64,000 bases of DNA from Lichtheimia corymbifera B2541 (lineage: Eukaryota; Mucoromycota; Mucoromycetes; Mucorales; Lichtheimiaceae): positions 62,001 to 126,000 of the forward strand of contig JNEU01000947.1 in the NCBI GenBank assembly GCA_000697475.1, read 5' to 3'. Position numbers and translations under genes: made by a program. Below the pieces are notes generated by a model. That model was not told where the DNA came from and made no database searches. It saw only the letters and a program-made list of their open reading frames with translations. How positions within the stretch are numbered: the stretch's first letter is position 1; every line of letters begins with the position of its first letter. Of this stretch, positions 47,753 through 60,164 are shown one piece after another.

Positions 47753-49880
47753 TTATTGTCGTTTTTGAAAAATGATTTGTCCCATGGGCGTGTTTTCTCG
47801 ATGTCCCGTGGTAAAAGTAATATGATCTTTTGGGGTCATAATATAATGGCGAATAAGAAACGAAATGATCGTTTTCGTTTCCTGCATTGCAAACCAACGT
47901 CCACTAAGGGTGTAATTTTTTTGTGAGAAAGGTTTCAATGCTAGTGGGAAAATGTGCCATAAACTTACGGGCAAGCATGCTGTCCTTGGCCAAAGAATAA
48001 AAAGTCATCCCCGACTCTTGTTGCTTGACGACCCTTTTCCACAAAGCGAAAGGGCTTGAATTCATGATAGTCACCAACACCGTCGCATTGGATCTCGGGA
48101 TTGGTATGGTTTGTGTAAGCATTAATGATCACATCATCACCTGTACATATACCCATGATTAGCATGATAATAATTCATTGGATCATTCTTGTTGCTTACC
48201 AGGATGAATGACTGCGCCATTTGACATGGTGAAGCGCGACTTTCCGAGGTAGGTATGCGGCAGCTCGAGATAAAAATTACGGACACGCATGGTTTCACGG
48301 CAAAGGCTATCAAGCCTGGTAAAATCTTTAACCACTTCACCCGTGAACAACTTGGTCATATCGCTGTCATCAAAGTTGGGACCATAGTGTTTCTCAAGGA
48401 CTTGTTGTTGCTCTTCTAATAGAGGCTCAATGGCTTCGGGATGCTGTAAAAGGCGGTACATGGTAATCGTAGCGTTTTCGCTGGTTGTATGGATCGAGGC
48501 AAACACTAAGGCTAAAAAATATTGCACTGGCAGGATGTAGCGATGTGGATGGTTTGAAGTGAGTTGGAGTGTCTCAATAACAGATTGCAGAAGGTCTTGC
48601 TATTGTTGGCAATCAGCATCATGTTATAGTACTATATCAACATCGTATCATTGCTGCTACTCACTGGTCGTTCCCAATCGCCTCCTTTTTCCATTTTCGC
48701 GAGCCGTTCATCAATCTCGGGTGACAATGCATGATACAAATGCTTTCGATGCTTGTTGATCGCCTTGCCATATTTGCCTAAATACCATTGACGCATTCTT
48801 GAAAGCGTAGGGAACGCTTCATAAAAGTAGTTATTGGGTCCGATTTCCATACCAATGTCAATAGCAAGGTTTTTGAATGTCTCAACGAGGTCCTTGTTTT
48901 TGGCAAGCTTTGGGCCCACGAAAATGGATGCACCAGCTATAGCCACCATGTGCTGCATCAAGGGATACAGGTGTGGAATTTCCTTGGATCCTACATACAT
49001 CGATAAATAGGCAGTTTTGATACATTGCCAGTGACAACAATGAGAGCATACCTTCAATATCACCAAGCATTTCGTGAGCGGCAATAATCAACTTTTGAAA
49101 TTCGTTATAGGTGAATTGAGTGCTTTGGATATTTAAAAGCAGGAGACGCTGTACTTACATGTTCCACGACACGGGGTGTATATTGCTTTACATCGACGGC
49201 CAAGTTCTTCGTAATCAAGCTGCGCAGCTTTGGGGTGTTTATTAAATCTTGATTCGTGGAATCCGTCAATAGCCATAAGTCAAAGGTCTATATGACATTC
49301 ATTATGATAAGTTACCGTATCTTGTTCATGCGAAGCATCACCCATTTTGATAGCTACCTTTCCAAGAGCTGCTTCAAAATTAAAGTCATTGTTTAGGAAC
49401 ACCTCACGAACATTGCGGCCTGAGACCACCGTGTGGACCTATTCATCAATGTTAGATGTTCTGTGTCCTCTCAATTACACATTTGCATCTTCACATACTC
49501 TTCCAAAAAGATGAGCTCGAAACACTGGCCCATATATGGATGTCCATTTGTCAAGGAATGCTCTTGGATCTTTTCGAAACTCCCTCGATGAACCAACAAA
49601 AGGAAGCAAGTAAGGCACCAAAGGTGTACCGTGCTCCTTCGAGTGCAATCGCAGCTATTAAGAAACCAAGAGGATAATGCAAAAGCTGAATCAATACATA
49701 TACATGGTGGGTTATGATGACGACGACTACACATACCCGATGTACTGCGTAACTACCTAGGGCAACAGCAAGAGAAAGGATGGTGATTGAGCGTGCTATG
49801 CTATCTTGTTGAGCACGACTTGAGTTTTTCAAGAGAGCAATGATATTTTGGTCTTTGAGAAAGGAGGCAAGAATAGACAT
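47753..49880 (-). CDS. Cytochrome P450, tandem copy 2
   Basis: Second haem monooxygenase of the pair, about 530 residues, with the same exon plan as copy 1 (first exon 49880-49737, second 49654-49499, last ending at 47753). It starts MSILASFLKDQNIIALLKNS, close to copy 1, with an anchor ITILSLAVALGSYAVHRV. The I-helix region is FASIHTTSENATITMYR, ExxR is CRETMR and the haem loop is FGQGQHACPG|RWFAMQETK. Start and stop positions are offset from copy 1 by about 3.03 kb, the size of the duplicated unit. Amino-acid differences are spread throughout, so both copies appear to be under constraint rather than one being a pseudogene. Exon borders in the middle were inferred by comparison with copy 1. 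Confidence 0.92.
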
Positions 49881-49924
49881 GGATACTGCAGCAGAGGTAA
49901 GGAGGGTTCTAAAGAGGCTCGCAT

Positions 49925-50690
49925 TTTATATCTGAAAATCGGTGTCCAGTATAATCCCGTGAGACACCAGACGTTACCATGCTTAACCAATATATTGATT
50001 TGGTCTCTCATATCGCCGTTTTGCCAAGGATACGGTAAATATATTTTGGATCCTCGATACTTGCTCTGTTATTGATGGATTTCAACACCATGCACTTGCC
50101 TTTTGTATTGAAACTCTCGGTGTTTGCCATATATGATCGCGTTCCTGTCACCCGGAGTGTCACCATCCATTGAAATTTTGTGCCGGATAACGATCAGTGC
50201 TACATACAGCAAACGGATTTACCAGTGTCATATCCGCGACTTGGCAATGGTATCCTCAGCCTCTCCATAAAATTGTAGAGCAATTTCATCGAGATTGCAC
50301 GTGGTTTCATCACCAGAAATTGATGTTGGTTGTTAAGCCCGAATGCTTGTCATGTACATGCTGGTTCATAAGTGCAATGTCAGAAGCATCAACAATAGCT
50401 ACCACCGATGGCGTCATAGCATTATATAGATATAAAACTTAGTCACCAATTCTTCGTAGCAATAACGATGGTGATATGATCGAATTCGGTTAAATTCATG
50501 CCCGAATGTTTGTTGTATAAAAGAGGAAAAGAAGAACCAGTGTTATGGTTCCAACAAGTATCACGACGACGTGGCTGATGATGTTTATCAAAGAAATAGG
50601 AATAGGCTCGATGGATATGCCATCATTTGACTATATCATCACTGCAGTATTATCCAGATGTAATAACATAGGCTCAAAGGGGTTAGTATG
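49925..50690. repeat. Duplicated upstream region, copy 2
   Basis: Partner of the repeat at 46910-47710 (same blocks in the same order and orientation). Beyond it, 50691-53271 contains only short frames with no splice or motif support; no gene was recognised there. Confidence 0.8.
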
Positions 50691-53205
50691 AATGTCCTCT
50701 TTATTTATTGAGCCAACGGTATCCAGAGGACATGTCATCTGTCTTTTGCAACATCATTCCCGAAGATTTAGAAAAGCAGAAACGAGTAAATTTCATATGT
50801 AACATAGCTGTCTAATGGTTTATTGTTAACGACTCGCTGTATGGATATAAATGTTCTAATGGTAATGAAGTCTAGGGCAACGATCTGGAGTTTTTCAGGC
50901 TATTTCGCATTGGCATGTAGCAGGTGAAGTGGATCGACAACTGCAAAAAGAAGGTCGGGGTTTGCCCTTTACGCTTGTACCTTTTCAAGGTTGACCACTT
51001 TTGACTTGGACTGCAAGATGGCAACGATGAGCACTTTTGTCGCAGATCCATGGAGCGCACACACTTTTTCAACAACGTCAATGTAGCAATCGCCAGCAAT
51101 GCTCAAGTGAAGCAGACGTCAATGAGCTTGATCTATGGTGTAAGGGGGCTCGTGCTTATCAGTTGGCGGTTTATGCAAGGACAACAATCAACACCTCTTT
51201 GATAATGAATCAGACGTACACCTGGTGTAGATGCACTACCACTTTATCAGCTCACATACTACTATCAGCGCATGCACCAGCATTCACCGGCACATCCCTT
51301 TCCTGTATCGCCAAAAGCCCGCGGTAAGTTGGATGGATGGCCCATTTTGCGGATTGAAGCTGATCTTTGTGGTCATTTTTAGCTTTTCTTTGTTATCCAA
51401 TGTTCATTGTTGTGATGAGGTAATTCCTATACATCCCACTTGATGATGCGTATCCTCACATACATATGTAGCTTTATATGGTGTCTCGGTGTTGATGGAG
51501 ACTATTGACTTTCTTATGGACTCTGGAGCTGGAACATCCGTTCAGAGGCACGAACTATTCAAGTGCATGAAAGCATCAAGGACTCATCGAAGACGGCTTT
51601 ATGGAAGACCCCCTCCTTCTCCTTTTATTGTCTTTCTTCCCGAACATTACCATGTGCATCTCATCCAGCATTCATAAAGGAAGATCCTCTTGCAAGGCGA
51701 CTATAATCAAGAGCATCCTCAAGTCCTGTTCATCCCCATCTTCCCTACAATCCTATCCCGCAATGATAGTTCCTGATAAATGATAATAACAGGTCTTCAT
51801 AATAAACATACATCTCATAGTAATATATCCTGCCTGTCTTACTTTATATCACTGTCTCTATTATAATTCCACTTTTCATGTAACCAATCATCGCGTAATT
51901 GCAAGACATGAATGCATTGCTAAACAAAAAGTGTGAACGAAGATCCTCATTGGCAACAACGTGCAGGGCTTATGAGCAGAGCAACCATGTTCACGTATCA
52001 TTTGCATAAATGTTTGTTCAATACAGTAATATTCATGAGCACTAGTAGTACCGGGTGCATGCATACAGCTGTGCCTTTGTTGTTTCCCAATCATCCTGCT
52101 GCTAACATCAGCCATTTTCAGCCACCTCGAACAAAGAACGACGTTCATTTTAAAAATAAAATAGATGCCTTTCTTCCTTTCAAAAGTGAAATCTTATGCT
52201 TGCTTATTAGTGAAGAGTCGACATGTCACACCATTGGTTGGATGCATTAATACGTGCGTTTATGAGCGTGAGATATGCATACAAACATGGGCAACTTGAT
52301 AATGGCCGTATATGGCAAAAGGTCAATAACATCCATCATCATGCAAGAATCACCAGTGTCTCACATATTACGTAGATAGGGTGTGACAAATGACAATGAC
52401 AAGATGGCATGTTGGTGTTAGTAGTCTTGTACACTTTGGGTTCCCTCCTTTATGATCGGCATCATCATCATTTATATTGTTGTTGTGCACCTGAAGGGTA
52501 GATAAATGGTGTAGTTACTTCATTTGACCTTGGGCACATGGCCACTACCAAAAGTATCATATCCTTTCCACGTTTGCAGAAGCAATCCATCCGGAGCAAC
52601 GCCTATATAAAGGTTGAGCACATGACAAATACATGTACACGCACACACAAAGAGTCATTTTTTAATGATGGAATCATGGTAATGATGATTTCTAGTGATC
52701 AATCAATAATCTGCCGAACCCGAATCATTCCCGGTTTTCTGTTGACCAATCCCACGAAAAGACGACTACTAGTAACATCATCACACCACATGCCAGACAA
52801 CCACGGAAGTTGCTATCATCACTTGCACATGAGCTGAATGACTAAATAAGGCGAGGAAAGGGTGGTATGTTAAATCACCCAGATGAGACTGGATGGTTTC
52901 AAAAGAGAAGAAAAAGTGTGTGTGAGTGTGTGAGTATGGGTGTGAAAGAGTGTTACTTTTTAGTTGTGCTACATTAGGAAAAGGAAGGAGATGAGTGCAG
53001 CAGTAAAAAGCATCCGACAAAGGAATAATACGATTGGATATATGCAAGGGAGGGAGAATATGCATCTCTAGCCTGTTCCCCACATAAGAATCATGGTTTG
53101 TTAGCCTGACACCACCAAATCAACAATATGCAAGAGGACGACGACGACGACGAGGCAAAGTTGGATCCGATTTTTTTTATGCGCGCCACTACTCCTGCTA
53201 CTCCC

Positions 53206-53228
53206 TTCTCTCTCTCTCTCTCTCTCTT
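53206..53228 (+). repeat. (TC)n microsatellite in a pyrimidine-rich leader
   Basis: A run of about eleven TC units followed by a T-rich tract, just upstream of the BTB/CAP-Gly start. CT-rich leaders also precede the MFS paralogue A gene (about 17365-17430), so this looks like promoter or leader sequence more than coding DNA. Confidence 0.7.
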
Positions 53229-53271
53229 TTACTTTTTTCATTCACCTCCTTCTTTCACACACATCTTTTTG

Positions 53272-56200
53272 ATGTTCCACACTCCCCCTCAAACTTTACA
53301 ATCTGTGTTGCGAAAGCTACTGGAGCAACCGCGCCAATATGTTGCAGACGTTTGTTTTGAATATCCACAGGGCAAGATCTATGCTCATCGCGGTATGAAT
53401 GGGGAAGGGAGGATCAGCAATGAGTTTATTCATTTTGGGTCAATGTAGCTATTATTCTTGCACGAGCACCACAAGCCTTCACCAACAAGTATTTATCACG
53501 ACTCGTTCTTGATGCCACAAGCTGTCGAGCTGGTGTCACCTTGTACAGCACACCGATTGTTCCTTACGGCATAATGGAACAACTTCTCCGATTCTGGTAC
53601 ACCGCCGAGTTTTCACTTCCTCCTTCAACGGAGCACAAATCATCATCATCAGCAGCAGCATCATCGTATCCTTCAAGTCTATCATTGACAAGTACTCAAA
53701 GCACCCTATCATCCTCGCTTGCAACAGACCAATTCGATCTAATGGAACGATCCGAGATTATAAAGTCGATCCAGGAACATGAACACTATTTGGGTGTGCC
53801 ACTCCTTGCATTGACATCTGAGGACCCAATGGAGCGGTTAGTGGCTGATATAAGGGCCATGTATGAGCAGCACTTGGCAGCTGATGTCGTGGTACATATC
53901 CCCAATACTACTACAGCTACATCCAATGCAGGAAATGAAACCATCAACAACAACAACAACAACATGACGCAGCAGCAGCATTCGTTTCCAATACATCGAT
54001 GCATCTTGGCTGCGCAATCATCCTATTTTTATGGCATGTTCTGCAAGGATTTCAGTGAAGCAACCAGCCCCACTGTGCATTTACCAGGCGACATCTTCTC
54101 TGCACCAGCCTTCCGTGTCATTCTTAGCTATTATTATCACATCAACACGACACGATTGTATCTCCCACGTGATCAACACCACCAGATCTCACTTGCTCGA
54201 AAGAAACAAATGCTTCGTCTCTTACATGATGCATTTCGTGGTGCAGATTACATGAGCCCCAATGAAACCGTATGCACAGCCATCCTCGACGCCATGGCAT
54301 CTCTATTCCGTGGACAATACAAATGCGTATGCAATGACTGTGTAGCATTATTACCCTTCATGTGGTGGTTTGCCGATCAATACAAGACTCAACACAAAGC
54401 ATGTGCTGCTTTACGATCCAGTCTGCTCACGCTTTACACCGATCAACCCCAATCCATTGTTCTTCTTTGGCCTTCAAAGTACTTTGCTGTGCTTCTCGAC
54501 TATGCACCATCCTATGTCAACGAGCTTGAATCCCATGTCGACATCAAAAAGCAGACAGCCGTTCAATGGCTTGAACACTTGTATATGTGCTTGAATCGTA
54601 TTCGTGGCAGCAGCGGCAATATGCGAATGAGTCCCACCACCAGTAATCATCCCGCTTTACCGGTCATCCATCGGCTTATGGATAGCGCTGTACAAATGAT
54701 ATCAGACGACTTTTGCTTTTATTGCTTTGAATATCCCATTCTTCTATCCTATGTCGACAAGGTGGTCGCTTCTTCTGCTGGACGACGGTGCTTTCCTAGG
54801 CAACCATCCAAGCAAAACGCAGCAGCTGACTTTATGGAGTTTTTGTTAACGCGTGTTGTACAGCAGGGGATGAATGACTTGAATGCAGGGGAAATTTATC
54901 AAGGAATCGTACGTGATCTTGTGGGTCGTCTGGAAGCCATTGATGATCATCCAGCTTTGCTTGACGCCAAAAATGAATCCACAGCCTATCTCTCCAAACG
55001 ATGGCTCCAAGTAAAGGCTCATGGTGGCTTCTCCAAACTTGACAGAGACGTTTTAAAAAAGTTGTCGGAAGGTAGTACATATTGAAAAGGAGGAGTTGTA
55101 TATATATGTATGCATCTCATATGACTAAAATGCAGGTTAATATATAGACATTGATGTACCCTACCGCAACTTGACCAAATCCATCGATAGCCGCATCAAG
55201 CACTGGTTTGGAAGTAAAAGGCTGTCGTCTACTTTTACCAACAAAAAGGAGATCCATCGGCATTCTCTTAGTGGTGCTATTGGCTTTACCCAGAGTCGAC
55301 TCTCTTTTACTGGATTCGGTAGACACTCGCATGATACATTCCCAAGAACAACAACAGCAAGTGACGATGGTGGCGGTCGAGAAACTCCACAATCACCACG
55401 ACAACAGAATGAAATTGGCAGCAATTTTACACTCGTTGCATCCACCACACCTATCACAGTGCCATCATCAACGTCTCCATCACCATCCTTGCCTGCATTG
55501 CCTATATCACCATCATCATTCATGGATGCTTTACTTCCACCTGAGCCGATTGTTGACGAATCATCTGATTGTGATACAACAAGATCATCCTCAGCCACAC
55601 CAGTGTCAAGAACCACAAACAATGGGACACCCAAACGAGAATCACGTCTACGATTTGAGTTACCTGATATCCCACCTCGTTCACCACCACCTACGCCCTC
55701 CATAGTTCGCACAGCGTCCATGGTATCTTCACGATGTGCACCTGATACACATGCTGGTAGTCCCATTGCTATCAACAAGTTACGTCGTCGCAGGCGGCGT
55801 CGATCAGCATCTCCAGATCCGGCATCTTTATCCCCTATTGCCAAATTGGGTCATTGGTGGCGTCATAGCTGGTTGTTGCATAGCAACGCGGATGAGATGG
55901 ACAACAACAATGATCATGAACAAGAAAAGCAGAATGAAAAACCACCAGTCGAGCCTGTATTGGGTGCCAAAGTAGAGCTATTGAGAAGACCCTTGCCCAT
56001 GCGAGGTACCATCCGATACATAGGGGAAGTCCACTTTGCACTAGGAACCTATGTAGGCGTTGAATTGGAGGATCGATGTAAGTGCAGGCACTTTAAAGAT
56101 ATAACCTTGTTTGGTACTTACTCATCTGTATGTAGTGGGGAGCAATGATGGGTCAGTGGAAGGACATCGCTATTTCCATACCAACACACAACGTGGAACG

Positions 56201-56314
56201 TTTTGCAAGGTATGTATGTGGTAGTTGGGATTCATGGCACCCATCACGCTAATATTCTTATGTATGCAGATTGATGACTTTAAAATCATTTCGCTACCGC
56301 CTCAACATTCGTGA
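53272..56314 (+). CDS. Double BTB/POZ protein with C-terminal CAP-Gly domain
   Basis: 930 residues in five exons: 53272-53392, 53449-55071, 55148-56077, 56136-56209 and 56270-56314. A first BTB-like unit spans about 18-95 (YVADVCFEYPQGKIYAHRA...LEQ to FWYTAEFSLP). A second lies about 185-310 (LAADVVVHIP, then FPIHRCILAAQSSYFYGMF), with an Asn/Gln-rich loop inside. A helical region follows, then a Ser/Pro-rich disordered linker (about 600-840) with an R8-like basic patch. The C-terminal CAP-Gly domain has the pattern MRGTIRYIGEVHFALGTYVGVELED..LGSNDGSVEGHRYF. CAP-Gly domains bind microtubule tips or EEY/F tails, and BTB domains mediate oligomers or Cul3 binding. An upstream in-frame ATG at 53128 precedes the TC-rich tract and is less likely. 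Confidence 0.82.
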
Positions 56315-56839
56315 ACATTCTTTGTATCTTATTACCAATGATTGCTGTCTTCGTATTACTATACCCTCTATATTCTATATTGTACCACCTTATAATTATC
56401 CAATACTACTAGTAGCCATATACGCAATGACATAAAACATGTAACAATGCTTTCTTCGTACAACCATCATGCATGAAAGAATATTCTGTGCGTGACATGA
56501 CAACACCGACATCGTGCGTTTATTATAGTACATGAGGAAACGCTAATGTAGGCTTCTTGAACGCCTCTGCGCCATCGTCGTAAATGGAAAAAGCCGCCAA
56601 TACTAGTTAGTAAGATCCAGATCACCATGCAGTCAATATACCACCTCTCGGTATGGCTTCTATCGTGCCGCCGTATTTTCTTTCAGAGGATGAAATGACC
56701 CAAATGGCATCTGGGTACTTGTCACTTTTGGTGTCCAACCGACACGTACCGGATATTACTGCAAGTCTTTATGACACTGCTTGATATGCTTTGCTCCCCT
56801 CATGATGATGCTGATCCTCAACAAATTTATTGACTTGCT
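56315..56839. other. Intergenic, 525 bp, convergent gene ends
   Basis: Between the CAP-Gly gene and the HMG gene. Nothing recognised. Confidence 0.6.
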
Positions 56840-57201
56840 TCACAGCTTGCTATCTGCATTATTCTTCATATCGTCTTTTCGTTGTATACTACTTTTGTAA
56901 TCAGGATACCTATGATGATGACATGTCAGCTCGCAGAATGAGATGCAAGTTTTACATACATTTTAGCATGTTCGATTTTAGCTAGACGGGCGTGTTCACG
57001 ATAAGGCTCCTTTTCCTCTTCAGGCAATTCCTTCCACCACTTTGCAATAACCTTGGAAATATCACGATAGCTGGCATTAGGGCAACGAGCGATAATCTCG
57101 TTTTTCTTTTCAAGGCGAAACGCCTGAAAGCAGTTCATAGGAGGTGGAATCTCGCTCTTGTTCTCGGCTGAGAATGTGTTTGAAACAGGTACCATTGACA
57201 T
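56840..57201 (-). CDS. Small HMG-box protein (MATA/sex-type HMG)
   Basis: 103 residues, exons 57201-56960 and 56909-56840. Almost the whole protein is one HMG box: PPPMNCFQAFRLEKKNEII, then ASYRDISKVIAKWWKELPEEEKEPY, HARLAKIEHAKMYPDYK. The MYPDYK end, restored by splicing at AAAAT|GTATGT, is typical of sequence-specific MATA/SOX-like boxes rather than Nhp6 types. It should bind and bend DNA in the nucleus. Mucorales sex genes (sexM/sexP) also encode HMG proteins, but they sit between a triose-phosphate transporter and an RNA helicase; neither is present here, so this is probably not the sex locus. Neighbours are a BTB/CAP-Gly gene and a glycosidase. Confidence 0.9.
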
Positions 57202-57700
57202 GATTGTTAGAGATCGCTTAACTGTTGTTTGAGGTACAGATGAAATTGACGAGGGCAGCAGATGGCTTCCTTTTATTTATATCCAGGCGAAACAAGCATA
57301 CAAGGGATTGCAGAAGACACGCTATGTAAGCGTACGTGTGGGTGTGTGTATGCATAATGCAATGTGCTGTTTACAAAGTAGGGCGTAAAGCTAAACGAGT
57401 TGTTCTTACTATATGCATATGCATTGGATCTTCCTTCCAATCAGAACCGCTGTCAAATCAAGGCATCCCCAAGTTTATTCTATAAAAGGCGAATCGCCGT
57501 ACTCTTCAAGGACTCTGAGAATATCCCATATCACCAAGCCCAACTCTGATTTCAACCGACCTGCAAGGAAACACATCCAAACATTGAATTCCAATCACTG
57601 CCACGTTCCAAGGAAGAAACCATTGTTGTGTAGGGGCTTTATTACAGCCATAAATACAGTACATATAGGGATGTCCTTGTTCAAATAAATAATCGCGTGT
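57202..57700. other. Intergenic, about 0.5 kb
   Basis: Promoter region of the HMG gene (TTTTATTTATAT near 57271) and downstream end of the GH36 gene. No further gene seen. Confidence 0.55.
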
Positions 57701-60164
57701 CTATGCGTTGTCGGATACAACAGCAACAAGCACTTTGCTAGGTGGTCGACCTTCACCCGATCCCATGACCTGCATCATTTCAAATTTGGGGTTTTGGCCA
57801 TTGACAGTGCATGATGGAACAGGTGCTGCTGGTGTTTTGGCACCAAAGAGATAATCACCCATGGCCAAATAGACTGTATGTTTGCGCGTGTTTTGCTTGT
57901 GGAATCGGAGATCAACCGATGTGCCATCCTTGCATGATAAATGCTCAATTTCTGCACCAGGAACAATATGGCTTGTGGATCCCATGAACAGAACGCCTGA
58001 AGATTGAGGAGGAGGAATGTGCATAAAGGTCTTGGTTTCATGGCTCTTGATGTTGATGTTGGATGATGGATGATAAAAGAGAGGGAATGGTTTATCACGC
58101 CATGACGATAAACCGCCACCATTCGTACCAAAGCGACTTGTGTGGATTTGATTGTCGGCGGCAAAGAGCAAATGTGTCGTATTCGAGGAGGGTGGTAGGT
58201 ATACTGTCTTATCATCACGAGACAAATTGGCAATTGTAGTGTACTCGCGAGCCACACCGTCCAAATCATTGGCCTTGAATTGAATCGTGAATACGCCAGG
58301 CTGGAATTCGATCACTCGGTCGACCAATGCAATCACTTTGGGGAATGTTGCCTTGTATAGCAAGTGCTCATCCTCACCGTATTCGTCAACATTGTCTGAG
58401 CTGAAGACGAGCGCACCCAAAATATTGTTGAGCACACATAGCGTGTATCGTTCCTCAAGGTTGAGCTTGTTCTTGTTGTCACGAAGAATCATCACATCAG
58501 GGTCGTTGCCAAACATACGATCTGACATTGGCCATCGGCTTAGTGTGGATCTCAATGAATTTGCTGTCGATACACGTTCTCGCACATGGAGATACTTGAG
58601 CTTGCTATCTATTGGACCTCTTAGTATACGGATCTCTCTCTCCCTCTTTTCAATCATCCATTTTACCTTCCCACCAGGGAGCCACATCTGAACCAATTCG
58701 GCAATAATCTGCATTACGCCATGCACATGCCAAAGGAACACCACATCCAAGCACCAATTTATCGGGTCCTGCCAGGTCACGCACAAATTGCATAGCATCC
58801 CACATAATCTCACCACGAGAACGTCCTATACGATACGATCATGATCAGTTTCTCCTTTCAAAGCCCATCAACCTTTTCTCATAATCACTTACCCAAACGT
58901 GGAATCATGGCAGCAGCAAATAAAAAGTCAAGCTTGACCATACCAAATCCCCATTCACGTAATACGGTATCAAAGACTTTTTTGAGATAGGCACGTGCTT
59001 CTGGATGATACATGTCCAAGCCATAGAACCCGCCCCAATTAGGACCGGCAACAACAGGTTTACCGGTAGTTGGATCTTGGATCAACCAATCTGGGTGATC
59101 GGCAGCGAGTTTGCTTGTAAAGGCAACAGCATAAGGAGCTAGCCATAATCCAGGGGTAAATCCAGCCGCGTTGATCTGATCCGCCACAGGCTTCAATTTG
59201 TTGGGAAACTTGTCATTGATGGAAAGCCAATCACCAATCGCCGTCTGAAAGCCATCATCGATTTGGAAAATGTTGATGGGGTACTGATGCTTTTGCAGTG
59301 CCTTGAGGTTCTGTAGCACAATGGATTCGCTCACGTCGCCATAGTAATTGTACCACGATGTCCATCCATTGACATGTCGTAAATGATGCATGTCGCCAGA
59401 AAGGGCACGACGATCCGGAAAGAAGCTCGCGTATAAATCCCACAAGGCCCGCTCAGCATCCTTGCCTTCAGCCAACAAGACGCGTACTAATTCGAGGGGT
59501 TGATTTGCGTCAACATGCTTGCCGAGTATATCCTTGTAAATGCCCAAAGTATTCTGGTTAAAGTCTGCCTTAAAGTAGGTGTATCCAAGATGTTCTGAAA
59601 GTGATCCAAAGAATCGCACATTGTTTTGGACGTCGCGGAAATGGGTATAGCTACTGGAATGAATGTGTCCTTTTTCACCAGAGTGTGGAAAAAAGTCATA
59701 GTCGCTAGATCACAGGTATTGTTGTCAATATGCGGATCATCATGCCATCTTTTTCTTTTTCTACTTTACCCCTGAAGGTTGTATTGAGTCCAATAGGCCA
59801 CCGAGGATCGAATAGCTGGGATGCGATCATGCGCCTCATATTCACGAGCTTGACTCCAACTCTGGAAACCGTTGGCAAGCATGCGTTGCCCATCCAAATC
59901 CACAAGATACTTTGCTTCAAAATGAACAAGCTCAATAGGCTTCAAGGCCGTGATTGTAATGTTGAGCAAACGCCCTGAAGGAAGAGGTTTGCCGTCATGG
60001 GGTTGAATGGACGTGGTGATGCTCAAGTCGCGATTGGAAAATGGTTGATCAAGACGTAACACCACCTGTTTAAGCTCGATGACGGGATCAGCACTGTCGC
60101 GATGCTTATAGGAGATGTCGACGCGTGCGGCAGCGGATTCAAAACTAGCGAGATCAAGAGGCAT
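57701..60164 (-). CDS. Alpha-galactosidase, GH36 family, cytosolic
   Basis: Hydrolyses terminal alpha-galactosides; 757 residues in four exons (60164-59770, 59704-58893, 58825-58667 and 58608-57701). No signal peptide is visible (MPLDLASFESAAARVD), so it should act inside the cell. The N-terminal beta-sandwich includes ANGFQSWSQAREYE. The central barrel has GWTSWYNYYGDVSE, IFQIDDGFQTAIGDW and GLWLAPYAV. The likely nucleophile is the Asp of GMVKLDFLFA (about D391) and the acid/base that of RIGSDVAPWW (about D449). The third intron ends CCAATAG, giving WWEGDSKLKYLHVRER; the alternative acceptor 4 nt later breaks the frame. A raffinose-synthase-like activity cannot be excluded by sequence. Confidence 0.9.

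Noticed and set aside
53128..53271. Upstream start of the BTB/CAP-Gly protein
   Set aside because: It would translate a TC-repeat leader into a Ser/Leu/Phe-rich stretch with no similarity to a domain; kept only as an alternative.
56840..57201. Calling the HMG gene the mating-type (sex) gene
   Set aside because: The characteristic flanking transporter and helicase genes are absent in this window.
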